This document shows, piece by piece, positions 10,632 through 21,929 of a DNA stretch of 64,000 nt. This stretch comes from Amphibalanus amphitrite. Its lineage: Eukaryota; Arthropoda; Thecostraca; Balanomorpha; Balanidae. Numbering within the stretch: the stretch's first letter is position 1; every line of letters begins with the position of its first letter. The position numbers and the translations under genes are program-made. The notes beneath the pieces were generated by a model that saw only the letters and a list, made by a program, of their open reading frames with translations, did no database searches and had not been told where the DNA came from. The stretch spans positions 837,001 through 901,000 of the forward strand of contig NW_024881587.1 in the NCBI RefSeq assembly GCF_019059575.1, in the 5' to 3' direction.

Positions 10632-13600
10632 AAATCCACTTATTTAGAATCGTGTTTAAAAAACACTTGTTTGGAATCCTGGTAAACTTAATTTACAGGT
10701 CAGCAGATGCATTCGTCACAACAACATCGTACTGTTTTGATAATTAATTATACTCTTCAGTACACAGTCCAAGTTTGATTTCGTAATTGCGTAACACACC
10801 ATTAGAGCCATTATAGGTAAGCGCATCAGAACGTAGCAACAAATTGTGAATTTCACCGGGTATACCGAGGGAGGAGTTTTCTTTCGGAGAAACTGACAAA
10901 GACGGTCGTCGATTTTCATCGCGCATGGATTGGGCAAGATACGAGAATAGTCCTCCAGATATATAAGTAAAATATTTAGGTACTGACGACCCTTACCTCT
11001 ACCTACTAAAGAGATTCACGTAAAACTTCGCATCTCAGCAACTGCTTTTAAGTGGAAGGTCTGAGGTCACCCGGATAGAGGCATTCAATTTTGCGTTATC
11101 AAAGCTATCTTTCGTTCCTGGAATCGTTCTTTTTGCGAGGCGGTACCGAGGGCAGTACTTTGATCAAACGCGGAAGCATTCAATCAGCTGCAAAAGTTCT
11201 TATGGCGGTGAAATTCTTCAAAGATAAGCGAGTGATTGAACTTACATATTCGTAACTTCCTTCTTTCAAATTGAAATGGCTTCGTTCTCGACATGAGCTT
11301 CCGTAAAACCGTAAAATAAAATGTTTACGCTATGCAGGTAACTAGGTACTTTACAAGTTTACTGTCATGTCAAGATAAGATTCGATTTCAGTTGATTTGC
11401 GCTGGATTTGACTTAGCAGACGTCAGACGGTCAGTAAAACAAATATTCCCCTTCACAATATGCATATTTCAGAGCATATTTTGTCTGTCAACTGCACCGG
11501 AGCTGTATTCAAAGACGAGGATCGACGCCCCCGTCAATAAAATGTCCAGTTCCATTCCATTTTACGGCCGGGAACAGCTCCTCCCCGGCTGCCCTGTTTC
11601 CCTCTCCACTGCAGGCTGGCAGCTGAGCGGTAACTGTTCCCGGAGCCCCGCAGCCAGCCGTTCCACGGACCCAGCGCGCCGCCCTCCTCTCAGCACGGCG
11701 CTGAGCTGAGAGCTCCCGCTATCGGCCACTACATCCGCGCGTGCCAAACGTACGACCCCCGGCCGGGCCGCGGCAGCTGGTCCCCCTCCCCCCTCCCCCG
11801 CCCTGCGCTCCTCTGCACGCCAACAGGTGCGAGACGAATGAGGGTTCCGGTGTGTGAACATTGAGTGACAGATTAGGCTGTCACCGCAATGATACCGTGT
11901 ACTTACATACAGAGTGCTGAACGGTCTGGCAATGTTAGCAGACCACCAAACTAGCCACGAGGTGCTCAAGCCTGACCTTGGCATCTTGACACGACTGTCA
12001 TGATACAAACGGTTCGGATATTTCGGGCGGTTCGTGCAAAGAAACAGAGCCTTCGCTGCTGGCCGTGCATGTTTGCCTGCAGTAGATCTAGATCGGAGCA
12101 CGACCTCGCCGGTCAGCGGGGTCAGAGGTGGCGGCTGCGTCCTTGAGGTCACTGACCCGCATGGCCCCTGAAGCCTGGCCGACAAAGAAACGCGGAACAC
12201 AAAGAACAAAAGAGGCCCGACAGCTTTGTGGATCAGCTCTGCCTTGAACGGCGACAACGGGGCATTCCTTTTCAGGACAATGCAGCTATTTTGGTGCGAG
12301 CTCCGTTTGCATGAGACACTTACGTGTGTCAGATAAGATTATTTTCTTCCGTGTCTGTCATGTCATGGTTAATCACGAATGTAACATGCGAAAGATTCAC
12401 ATCTGGGCAATAATGACACAATAAAAATATTATTTTCTGAGACACAATATACATTGCAAATGACGTCATGAATGACGATATCTGAATAAAAGTTCCCGAC
12501 AAATGAGAAACGGACACGAATTGCCCCCGACCCCGTCCCTGTTAAGATATCTTTGGTGCAGACAGGTTATTCCTCAGTACAAGTAAAGGTGTGTAGAAAG
12601 GTTTCGAGTACGAGTGCTCCATGTGAATGGTATGAGCACAGGCTGAAGCTAGAATCGGATGAGCATTTGTGATTTTAAAATCATACACCGTGATAAAGCG
12701 TTTTAGTTGACATTACTGTCCGTTCTGGAGGAGTTTTGTCCCTCCGCTGAGACCAGCTATGTATGTGTTTGATTATGCAGTAGGTAATTATTACTGCAGG
12801 AAGCCAGCATCTGATTTGTGGCCGCTATAGCCGTTGAGTGGCAGTCGGCACCAGCCATTTCGCTGCAAAAGAGACTTCTTTATATTCCTGTGCGCCTACT
12901 CAGACATGAATATCCGTTTACAAACGGTTACAACACACCTGCTATCGTGCTGCACCATAGGACTGAGCAGTGAGTCAACATTCGATTATTCGAAAAGAGT
13001 TGGTGTTTCGTATGCATAGATGACATGATTTATGCTATTTATGGTAAATAGGATATATGTAGCATAACCTAATCATGGAGGCTCTCTTAGTGCGGATTCC
13101 AAGTTCATTGCCTTCCGCATGTCAATAATGCTAAGGAAAAGTGAGTACCTACCATAGTTTCTGTCTTATTTCTCCAGATTCCAGATAACTTACATGACTG
13201 ACAATACTGGCACGCCAATCCCATCCTATCACGACGAAATGCGTAGGACGTGCACTTGAGTTGTGTTATACGTGGGATTCATGCATTACGCAATAAGGCG
13301 AAACAAAGCAGAACAAATAAGAGATGGGGATAGGTCGGACTGTAAACACCGCCCAACATCATACGATGCCGCAGTGCCAGGTTACGTCTGTGTCGGCGCC
13401 AGGTGTGCTGTGGCGTCACTGCGGAGCCCCCCCCCCCCCGCACGTTGCAGCTGCACCTCGTACGGTGCGTGGACCCTCCCTGTGCGTGCACACATGTCCT
13501 GCCGCCGCCAGCATCGTCCAATTAACGGCCGTTTGCCGAGTCGTAACGGACGCGCACGGCGCAGGGCGGTCCTTCCAGCGACCCTAACCGCCGCCCGGCA

Positions 13601-14972
13601 GCGGTCACTGCTTCCCCGGGCAGTCCAGGTCAGCTCAGGACGCGGCGAAAGGTGCGCTGCAAAAGGAGACGTTGCATCACCCGCAACGAGTCGCTCGTTT
13701 GGAATAATTTGCTGAGCACTGGTTTGCTTTTGAAGGAAGAACTACTGGATGCTTGAATCTTGATGATCAATATGATGCAATGCAAGGGCAAATATCGGGC
13801 TTCATTATGTATAGGTAAGCAAACTGTAATTTCTTATACCCATTTTACTTGGGTACTTTCCTTGTTTCTATCGGACATGCAGTTGTTTGCCAAGTGATGG
13901 ATATGTGCACATGCATAAGCGATAAGCATCTCATACAAAGACGAAGGTCACAACTCACAACTCACAAGTCACGTAGTCGTCAACCCCGTTCGGTCGCACC
14001 CCTCCCTGTGGTCCCAGCCCACCCCACCATCTCCAGTAATTTCGGCCGTGCCGCCGGCAAATAGGTCAGCTCGCCGGCGCTACGGTCCATGCTGCTGAAT
14101 TACCGGCGTTCCCAGTACCGTGATGGACCCCTCCCTCCCCTCCCCGTTCCGCGGCTGACCGCGACCGCCTGGGGCCGGCGTGCCGCCTCTTCAAGGCCAC
14201 TGGCCGCGCGGGGAGGGGCAGGGGAGGGGAGGGGAGCTGGCCGCGCGCGTTTCTTTGTTCGGGCTGTTCGGCGGGCGGCGGACTGAGACGGCCGGCGCGG
14301 CGCGGCGCTACGGCGCTGGACTGTTGCCATGAGGTCGGCCGTCACGATCAACGTGATGTGGTCGTGACGAGCACCTAGCGTGGGCGTGACGTGGGCGTGA
14401 CGCACGAGATGTGGTGCGTGATGTGACCGTCCGTGACGTGCCTACTGCATCATCTCTGGCTGACAATGCCCGATGACTGACCTTTGTTCAGCTGAGCTGT
14501 TCCCGTATTTGGTCAGTGCAAATGAACTGGTCACGCTGATCTGGGCTCCTAGAGCCCCTGGCCCCTAACCCCGCAGTCGGCCGATGCACTAGGTCTGCCC
14601 CTCTCAGAGCAGAACGTTCCAGAGGGTGTCTGTGCCGGCCACCGCCGCAGACATCCACTCAGCCCTGACCCCGTGGGGCGGCCTTTCCCGGTCATCAGCC
14701 TGTCCAGGGGCCCCCCGGAACGCCACTGCATCGGCTTACAGATGCAACACCGTGCATGGCACCCTGACCAGCGCGTTGCATTGCAAATTCGCCGGGATGG
14801 AGTACAGCTGCGCGACGGCGCGACACCCCGCGGCGGCTCGGGCCGTGTTGGATGGTGTAGTTACACTCCCGAGGCCGTATGTTACTGTGAAGGATCGGTT
14901 ACATCGCCATGTGGAGGAGGTGGCAGAGTGCAGCCTTTGTTGTGTTAGTGACCGTTGCTGATTTAGCGGTAA
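10632..14972. other. Non-coding with several GC-rich islands
   Basis: 10632-11550 is AT-rich. 11560-11830 is a GC-rich island whose open frames (up to 231 codons, minus strand, 11562-12257) lack recognisable domains. 12300-13250 is AT-rich and blank. 13400-13650 and 14090-14330 are CpG-rich islands. 14330-14440 repeats GTGACG/GGGCGTGACG words several times. 14540-14960 has moderate GC. No exon could be supported. Confidence 0.4.
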
Positions 14973-15514
14973 CTGACGAAGAAAGCTTTATGTGCCGATT
15001 TCGCCGACCTTGAAAATCAGTTACAAAGAGTGCTTATCGATCACCCTAGGACCCCGCTCGTCATCTGCGGTGATATAAACTGTGACCTGCTGAAGAAAGA
15101 ACCCAACTTTCGTGCACGACAGCATCTCAGCAGCTTCCTATCGGACTACTCCCTAGACCAGCTAGTAACAACTCCGACTTTCACTTCCGGTTCGCTCCTA
15201 GACGTGTGTATGGTGAACAAAGTGGACCTCTTCTCTAACACCCGTGTTGAGTTTTGTCATTTTAGTCCGCATAAATTTATTAGCGTAGATGTCAATGTCC
15301 CCAAACTGCGTCCGAAGCCCTCAATCATCTCAGCTCGTTCGCTCAACCGTGTTGATGTCACTGCCCTTAATTCTGATCTGGAGCTTGTCGACTGGGAGCC
15401 TGTGTTTACCGCCGCGACTGTTAGTGATCAGTGGGATGCATTCGTGTCCAATTTTTTGCCTATAATCGACGACCACGCCCCACTCAAGCGCATTACCATT
15501 CGGAACCCCACAGG
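14973..15514 (+). pseudogene. LINE ORF2 endonuclease fragment
   Basis: In this frame the peptide begins LTKKALCADFADLENQLQ, then gives PLVICGDINCDLL, the conserved GD-x-N block of APE-type endonucleases, and later SLLDVCMVN. The final catalytic motif, normally S-D-H, reads S-P-H (in HFSPHKF). The N-terminal half of the domain, with its first acidic catalytic residues, is missing through 5' truncation. The frame is lost at a run of five C at 15515-15519. Downstream homology continues in another frame as the reverse-transcriptase ORF. The enzyme would nick target DNA to prime reverse transcription, but this copy is dead for that step. Confidence 0.8.
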
Positions 15515-17443
15515 CCCCCGGCCTCTGCTGCCACACGGAACCTTATGTCCCAGCGCCGCGCCTCGCTACGACTGTCCGGTCGTCAGTCGACAGCTTACAA
15601 GGAGCTGAATCGCTCTGTTCGGGCCGCGCTGCGTCGCGACCGGCGAGAGGAGCTTAAGAGAAATATCTGCGAGCGGGGTCCCAATAAGGTCTGGCAGTCT
15701 ATCAGGACAGTTGTAGCAGGGAAAAAGGACGGTCCTAGTGTGCAGCCTAATTTACCCGCCGATGAACTAAATTCATTTTTCGTCTCTGTCGGACCTCGCA
15801 TCGCTGCGGAGGTCCGGTCTCTTAACACCACTACCGATCTGAACGTTCGCCTCCCCCGGGTCGGTGCTTGTCGTTTCCAGCTCCGCGCGGTCACTCTCGG
15901 CGAACTCGGTCACACTATCTTCGGCATGCGCAACTCAGGCGCCAGTGGGACTGATGGCATTTGCATCCGAATGTTAAAGTCCGGCTTCTCAGCTATCGGT
16001 CGCGTCATACTTTACATTATCAATACGTGTATTACCAACTCCGATATCCCCGATTCCTGGAAACATTCCACAGTCCACCCAATCTTCAAATCTGGCAGCC
16101 CCTCAGATCCCACCAACTTTCGACCAATCTCATTAGTCCCCGTGATTATGAAGGTTGTGGAACGCCTTGTACATCAACAGCTTTACCACTACCTCTCAAA
16201 TAACTATCTCCTTGCCTCCTCGCAGCATGGTTTTCGCCCCCGACACTCCACAGAGACCGCTCTGCTGTCCGTCACAGACCAAATCCTCGCAGCCTCTGAT
16301 AGGGGAGAACTTTCACTGCTGTGTCTCCTTGATTTGAGCAAATGCTTTGATGTCATCGACCACGACCTTCTACTTCAAAAACTGGCTATGCACGGGATCG
16401 AGACCACTTGGTTTTCTGCTTTTCTCACGGGACACACCCAGAGCGTGTCCCTATCTAACGGCGCCGGAGGTAGAGTACTGTCGCGGCCGCTTCCAAATAA
16501 TATGGGCGTCTTCCAAGGATCTGCCCTGGGACCGTTACTCTTCACCATATTTTCGAACAACCTCTCGCTATACGCAGGTGACGCCACCGTTTTCCAATAT
16601 GCGGACGACACCCAGGTTCTAGTGAGCGGCCGTGCCGACGACCTCAGATCGCTTATCTCTCGCATGGAAGCTTCACTCGCATCAATCAGTGACTGGTTCT
16701 GTCTTCACGCCCTCAAGCTAAACGCAAACAAAACTCAACTAATGGTTTTTGGCAGCAGACAAAATTTACGGAAAGTACCCGACTTCAGCGTCTCTCTTCG
16801 TGACTCTGTGTTGCAGCCATGCGAGCAGGTGGGGAATCTGGGTGTTGTCTTTGACAGCGCCCTGTCCTGGGAAGCACATGTGTCCGAGCTTAGTCGTCGG
16901 TGTACTGGCTTGTTGGTCGGACTGTCTCACGCACGAAATTGTCTCCCTGACGGTGTCATTAAAGTCCTCGTTACATCTCTTGTCATATCACGGATCAACT
17001 ACTGCCTCACTGTGTACGGTAACGGGACTCAGAAAAATTTTGACCGACTCCAGAAAATTTTGAACTTTGCCGCTAGAGTGATCTTCGGACGGCGTAAGTT
17101 TGACCACGTCTCGGACCTGCGTGACAGACTTGGCTGGCTATCACCAAAATCCATGTCAGATTACCTGACACTCACAATCGCGCAAAAGGTCATTAAGCAT
17201 GAAGAGCCCGAGAACCTCGCTGCACTGTTCGTCCCCAACCAAAATTTTCGAGACAGGCACACACGGCAGGATCATCTCCTTCATCTTCCCCGACCGAGGC
17301 TTGAAACTGGAAAACGGCGTTTTGAGTACCGTGCCGCGGCGCTATTGAATAGCCTCCCACCCCAGGTAGTGCAGCTGCCACCTGCCAGCTTCGCCCGGTC
17401 TGCCAGGGCCGCGCTGATTAACAAATCCCCGCTACGCTGCTGA
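15515..17443 (+). pseudogene. LINE reverse transcriptase (ORF2 C-terminal part)
   Basis: The open frame, in phase from about 15431 but homologous from about 15515, runs to a TGA at 17441-17443. Reverse-transcriptase blocks appear in order: NFRPISLVPVIMKVVERL, QHGFRPRHSTETALL, the first catalytic aspartate in LLDLSKCFDVIDH, GVFQGSALGPLLF, and the active-site YADD at 16598-16609. These are followed by the LKLNANKTQLMVFG block and a C-terminal region typical of CR1/L2 elements. The catalytic aspartates are intact, so the domain is young or lightly decayed. It is separated from the endonuclease by a single frame change at the C5 run (15515-15519). Length and motif order fit the Jockey-superfamily CR1/L2 group better than RTE or R2. 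Confidence 0.85.
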
Positions 17444-17684
17444 CGAGTCTGTTTAGTAGTAGGCAGGGCATGCCGCCAATTGGTGGACGATCTGTTTGTG
17501 CTTATGTATATATATATATTGTTTGTCTTGTGTACATATGTATATGATTATTGCCGCGATCCCCATCGATAGATGACTGTCGTCTAGTGCTGAGTGTTCT
17601 TCCCCCTGCCCGCATGATTGTTACCCATTATACTCGGATCTAAGCCGTAATCGCCACGCCATATGTGGAAGGCTTTTGGTGTCA

Positions 17685-17710
17685 ATACATACATACATAC
17701 ATACATACAA
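17685..17710 (+). repeat. (ATAC)n microsatellite tail of the LINE
   Basis: About six ATAC units directly follow the LINE 3' UTR. A short (TA)n stretch also lies at about 17507-17519 within the UTR. Confidence 0.85.
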
Positions 17711-18254
17711 AGGGGTGTATGATCGCAAGGTCACGGTAAAATATGTGCAACTAAGCGGGAAATGACGTCGAAGGTGCAGGAAAAGTGTTTTATCTTATGG
17801 CATTACTCAGCATGCATACCTGAGTGGAATGTCTTGAGCGCCCTTTTATCCAGGAGAAATCATTTCCGTCATGAGAATTTCCTCTTCCTTTTCCACTTGC
17901 TCTGATTCATATGACAAACATGATGAAATGCCCGGGTGTAAGTACCTACCTGCCGGCTGCCATCGTCACACCACTGCCGTTCTGCGAAGTCATGACGCCG
18001 TAGGAAGACACATGGCAGCCACGTGTCACCGCCCTCACTGCTATACGGGAGCGGGGAGCGGGTCCGCCTCGGTCACGTGACCCACCACTGGCATTTGGCC
18101 AGAAACTGAGGAGGCGTCCCTCGCCGTCCGGCTTCAGCGCTCTACGCGTCACAACACGCTTCCGCGCGGCGGTGGCAGGATGAAAGAGTGGGCCGGGGGG
18201 AGGGCAGCGTGGGGCTTCTGCCAGGTCCGCCTCCCCACCCTGCACCCATCCCCG
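17711..18254. other. Non-coding; GC-rich from about 17990
   Basis: Unique sequence between the LINE and the hAT element. It has no supported gene. Confidence 0.4.
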
Positions 18255-18262
18255 CCCAGCAG

Positions 18263-19740
18263 CATAGACCCGGGAACAGGGGGGGGGGGGGCAGCGGGGG
18301 CGCTTGCCCCCCCAACTTGAGAGCCGAGGGGGCGGCGCCCCCTCAACATTGAGGCGGCGAGAAAGGATCTTTCCTCACTTTTCCATACTTCTTTCCTTCT
18401 TGTTTCCTTTATGCATCTAAACATCAACACACGGCATTTTCCTTGCCATCTGAGTTGTTTCTATTGATACAGTATCGATTTGACAACATCTGCTATTGTC
18501 ATCCCGCTTTGGTTTGGGCCTGACCTTGGCCATAAGTTTGGCAGACCATATTTTATGCTGGACCATTTTGAGTCAACTTTGAGAAATATGCACGTAACGT
18601 ACAACGGTGGTAAAATCGTTGCTATAGGCATAACACAGTGTACACGCTCCGGGTGTGAGGGAGGGGTGTGGGGCAATGAGTGCACTTAGGTGGTGCCCTC
18701 GGAAGGCCGGTATGGGATAAAAGCTCAGCGACACTAAGTACTGGTGTGGTGCCTTCGGTTATCGGTAGCACCCTCAGAATCACCGGCGTAAGGCCCTCAG
18801 AGCCGCCGGTAAGGGGCCTTTAGAGGCACTGGGCCGTCATGCAGGTGCCAGTGTGGGCGCTCAGAGGTGCTATTGGGATTCTCTCAGAGGCGCCGGTGAG
18901 GGTCCTTACAGGCGTTGCTGTGGGCCCTCATAGACGCTGGTGTGGAGCCGTTACAGACGGGAGTGGGGCCTTTAGAGCCGCTGACGCGAACCCTCTACAA
19001 GCCGGCAGGGGGTTCTCAGTGACCGGCAAGGGGCCCTTAAGCCGGCAGAAGAAGTTTTGTGGGGTCCTTACTTAAAGACCGGCATGGTACTGTCAGACGC
19101 CGGTGGGGCCCTCAAAAGTCATCAATGGGTGGCCTTTAGATGCGCAGGTGTTGGCCGTTGGGTCCTCAGAGCCACCGATATAGGACTTTAATAGGCACTG
19201 GTGTAGGCACTCAGAGTTGGGCGCGTGAAACCCTTAGAGACACCGGCACCGCTGTGGGCCCTCACAGGCGCCGATGAGTTGCCGTTATTCCCCAAAGTTA
19301 CCGTTATTCGGCCCTCAGAAAAATAAGTGTGGGACCATCACATGTGGGAAATGCCCCTAGAACTGGCCCCTCATAGGCCGATAAGAACTCTCAGAGGCCA
19401 GTAACGGCCTTTGGAGACCACCGAGGGACCCTTAAAGCCGTAAGAGGTCCTCAGAAGCCGGAGTGGGCCCTTATAGAGATCTTAGTGTGGCTATTTAGGG
19501 CCCATGAGGTGTTCTAACGAGCCCCATGGGGCCCTTCTGAGTCGAAATATGGTCATCGTTAACCTTCAGCGGTCAAATGGCGCCGGTCAAGAGCCCCTCG
19601 GACCCGAGGGTCCCTTTGAACCCAATGGGGGGAGGTACGTGTCCCCTAAGAGCCCCAGCTACGCCACTGTTTCATATGCATCATGTCAGGTATTTTAGGC
19701 TCGCCCCCCCCCCAACTTGAAAATCGTTCCCGGGCCCCTG
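18263..19740. mobile_element. hAT-like non-autonomous element with internal minisatellite
   Basis: It is flanked by a perfect 8-bp duplication, CCCAGCAG, at 18255-18262 and 19741-19748. The ends are inverted: left CATAGACCCGGGAAC; right, read inward, CAGGGGCCCGGGAAC, followed by ATTTTCAAGTTGGGGG. Both ends carry G/C runs (G12 near 18280, C10 near 19704-19713). 18300-18340 has a secondary CCCCCCCAACTTGAGAG copy. An 8-bp duplication and CA..TG ends are the hAT hallmark. No transposase frame is present. Most of the interior is a degenerate tandem array. Confidence 0.75.
18690..19640 (+). repeat. Degenerate GGCCCTCAGAG..GCCGGT minisatellite
   Basis: Roughly 30-base units are built on GGGCCCTCAGAGGCGCCGGT and drift strongly in sequence and length (clear units at about 18790-19000 and 19240-19500). 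The array lies wholly inside the hAT element at 18263-19740. Confidence 0.7.
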
Positions 19741-20990
19741 CCCAGCAGTGGCGTCTGTCCGTTCCCAAGAACCGGGGCTATCGGCATCCGGGCTTATCAC
19801 ACGCCCGATTTGATGCGGCTCGTTACTCCAGTCCGTTATCTGCAGCAAACACGCCCTACGGCGTACTTTGAAGTAGGCCGGCCGTTCCCTGCTCCGTGCC
19901 GCGTCACAAATCCCCGCTGTCCTGCAGTGCGAAATGTCAATGGCTGTCAGGGGAGGCTCGTGACCGGAGTATTGCGCAGCGCGGTCCCTGCAGTTGACGA
20001 CACGCCGGTCACACGGCTGTGCGATGAGCCCACACAGGGCATCCCATGCTCTTCACACGAGCACGTGTTGTGCTATCTGGCAGACCGTATCGGTCATGGG
20101 GCCTCCTCTCACGTGACTGTGACCCGCCGAGCCGCGGGTACACAGGCCGTGTGTGCTCGTCCGATAGCATATCAAATCCCAGCTCTCCATTGATGCCCCC
20201 CCCCCCGTGAGCAGTGCAGGGGGCACTAACGGACGGCAGGGTCAACAGTGAAGGAAGGCTCCCGAAAGATTGGCCAAGAGTTGTTGACAGAAAAGCAATC
20301 GCTGATTCAGAGTGTCACGGCATTGTCAGGCCTCAAATACGAGGCAGACATAGTCTACATGATAGTTACACCCGGAAGTGAGTATTGTGATGTGTGCTAT
20401 TTAATTTGCTGTCCCGTGAAATATTTTCAATGAAAATAAACGTTAACATCGTACCGTTTAAGCATGATAAAATGAAAGTAGTTACGAGTTAGGCAATAAT
20501 TAAGTCAAAATACATGCGCACATGCGTCGTACATACACCCAATGAACTAAGAGGCATTCATTGCTCAGGTCTCAGGATACAATGCGACCAAAATATGTAG
20601 GAATTCTGAAACGGGACAGAAAAAGTATAGAACCTGCTCAGCTGATCATCTGGTCAGCTACCTAACTCTCATTCAGTTCCTTAACTAACCCTCCTCTTAT
20701 CAGCCAGTCTCTCGTCTAGCACATGCCAAAGTGACTCGAACTGACAGGACGGCGGGTCGTCAGCCATGGAGCTATCCGCGATAAGCCCACCAGGTCGGTC
20801 CAAGTTTGGGTGCTGATAGTGCCGCACCATCCGACCAGGGGCCGACTGGTATTCACCCTCGATGGCTGGCCTGCTCGGAGACTATCTCGCCGGTTCGAGG
20901 AACGCCAGGGGGCTGTTGCACAGTGCACAGTGCACATTGCACGGCGACCGCCCCGGGTATCCGCACGGCGGGCCAATGGACGGAGCCACC

Positions 20991-21070
20991 CACCGTGCTC
21001 CGGCCCGAGGGACTGTGTCCGACCGCACCTCACCGTGCTCCGGCCCGAGGGACTGTGTCTGGCCGCACCT
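20991..21070 (+). repeat. Tandem duplication, 2 x 40 bp
   Basis: Copies 20991-21030 and 21031-21070 start CACCGTGCTCCGGCCCGAGG and differ at only about two positions. Confidence 0.85.
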
Positions 21071-21867
21071 CACGGGGTGACGGCGGCAGAGGGGCGAGTC
21101 CGACCCAGCTGCACCGTATAACGGGGCGGCAATGGGGCTGCGTCCAACCCCTCTACACCAGGCAGCGGCAGCAACCAGACGGCGGTCTCTGCACACTCCG
21201 GGCCGACACCAAGCTGAACAGCTGGTAACGGGATGACGCCGTTGGCCCATATCTGCGTTCGAGGCAGGGTCATTTCTAAGGCCCCATAGAATGCTGAGCA
21301 GTGGCTAATTATTTATGTTGTATGCATCATAATGAGGAAGAGGTATGAAACGTTAAAAAGACGTCTTCAACGATTTATCTTCAGCGATATTACTCGTAAG
21401 GTCTCAACGTTGCACTAGTTCTCTATATACCTACCGTGGTTCCACTATTAAACATGGTGCAAGACACGATGCAAAGCACAAAAAAAACACAAGACATTAA
21501 TAATGGAAACCTAGCTGTCTGAATTTGTAATATTCATTCAACTATCACCTACAGTATTCGATCTGAGAACGAAATACTGGCAGCCCAGTAAACGAAGATT
21601 TACACATATACCTAAGCGAGTAGAACATGTAAGCACTGATCTGATAAGAAAGGTAAATACTAAATAGGTATATATTTTTAACGCGTTATGTTGAAATTTT
21701 CATGTTAAGACGTAGGTACGCTGAGCACTTGATTTTGGTAAGCAACTTCGCCACTTTTTGTTTATTAAAAGGCTTAAATTGCTTTGAAACCAATTGTATT
21801 GTGAGCTTCAGAGAGGCCGCGGTGTTTGAGCATTGCTGGTTGTGTGCATAGGTATAATAGGTAATTG

Positions 21868-21929
21868 CACGGAATATATAGTCTACGAGACTATATATTC
21901 CGAGACTGTCGTAGACTATGTATTCCGTG
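21868..21929. repeat. Palindrome with a third complementary segment in the loop
   Basis: Arms 21868-21888 and 21909-21929 (CACGGAATATATAGTCTACG and its inverted form) match except at about one position. The 20-base loop contains GACTATATATTCCG, which can also pair with the first arm, so two alternative stems are possible. Confidence 0.8.

Larger units (their letters stand above)
14973..17710 (+). mobile_element. 5'-truncated LINE retrotransposon, CR1/L2-like
   Basis: The insertion carries the C-terminal part of an AP-type endonuclease, a reverse transcriptase and a short 3' UTR, and ends in a microsatellite tail, (ATAC)n, at 17685-17710. 5' truncation followed by a simple-repeat tail is typical of L2/CR1 elements primed by target-primed reverse transcription. 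The 5' limit is where the endonuclease frame becomes open (about 14973), so the true junction may differ slightly. No target-site duplication was identified. Confidence 0.85.

Noticed and set aside
11190-11240. Possible 18S rRNA fragment (GGTGAAATTCTT)
   Set aside because: The match to the conserved 18S word is 12 bases, and the sequence on either side does not follow 18S.
11562-12257. 231-codon minus-strand open frame
   Set aside because: It has no domain, biased composition at its GC-rich end and no start or splice support.
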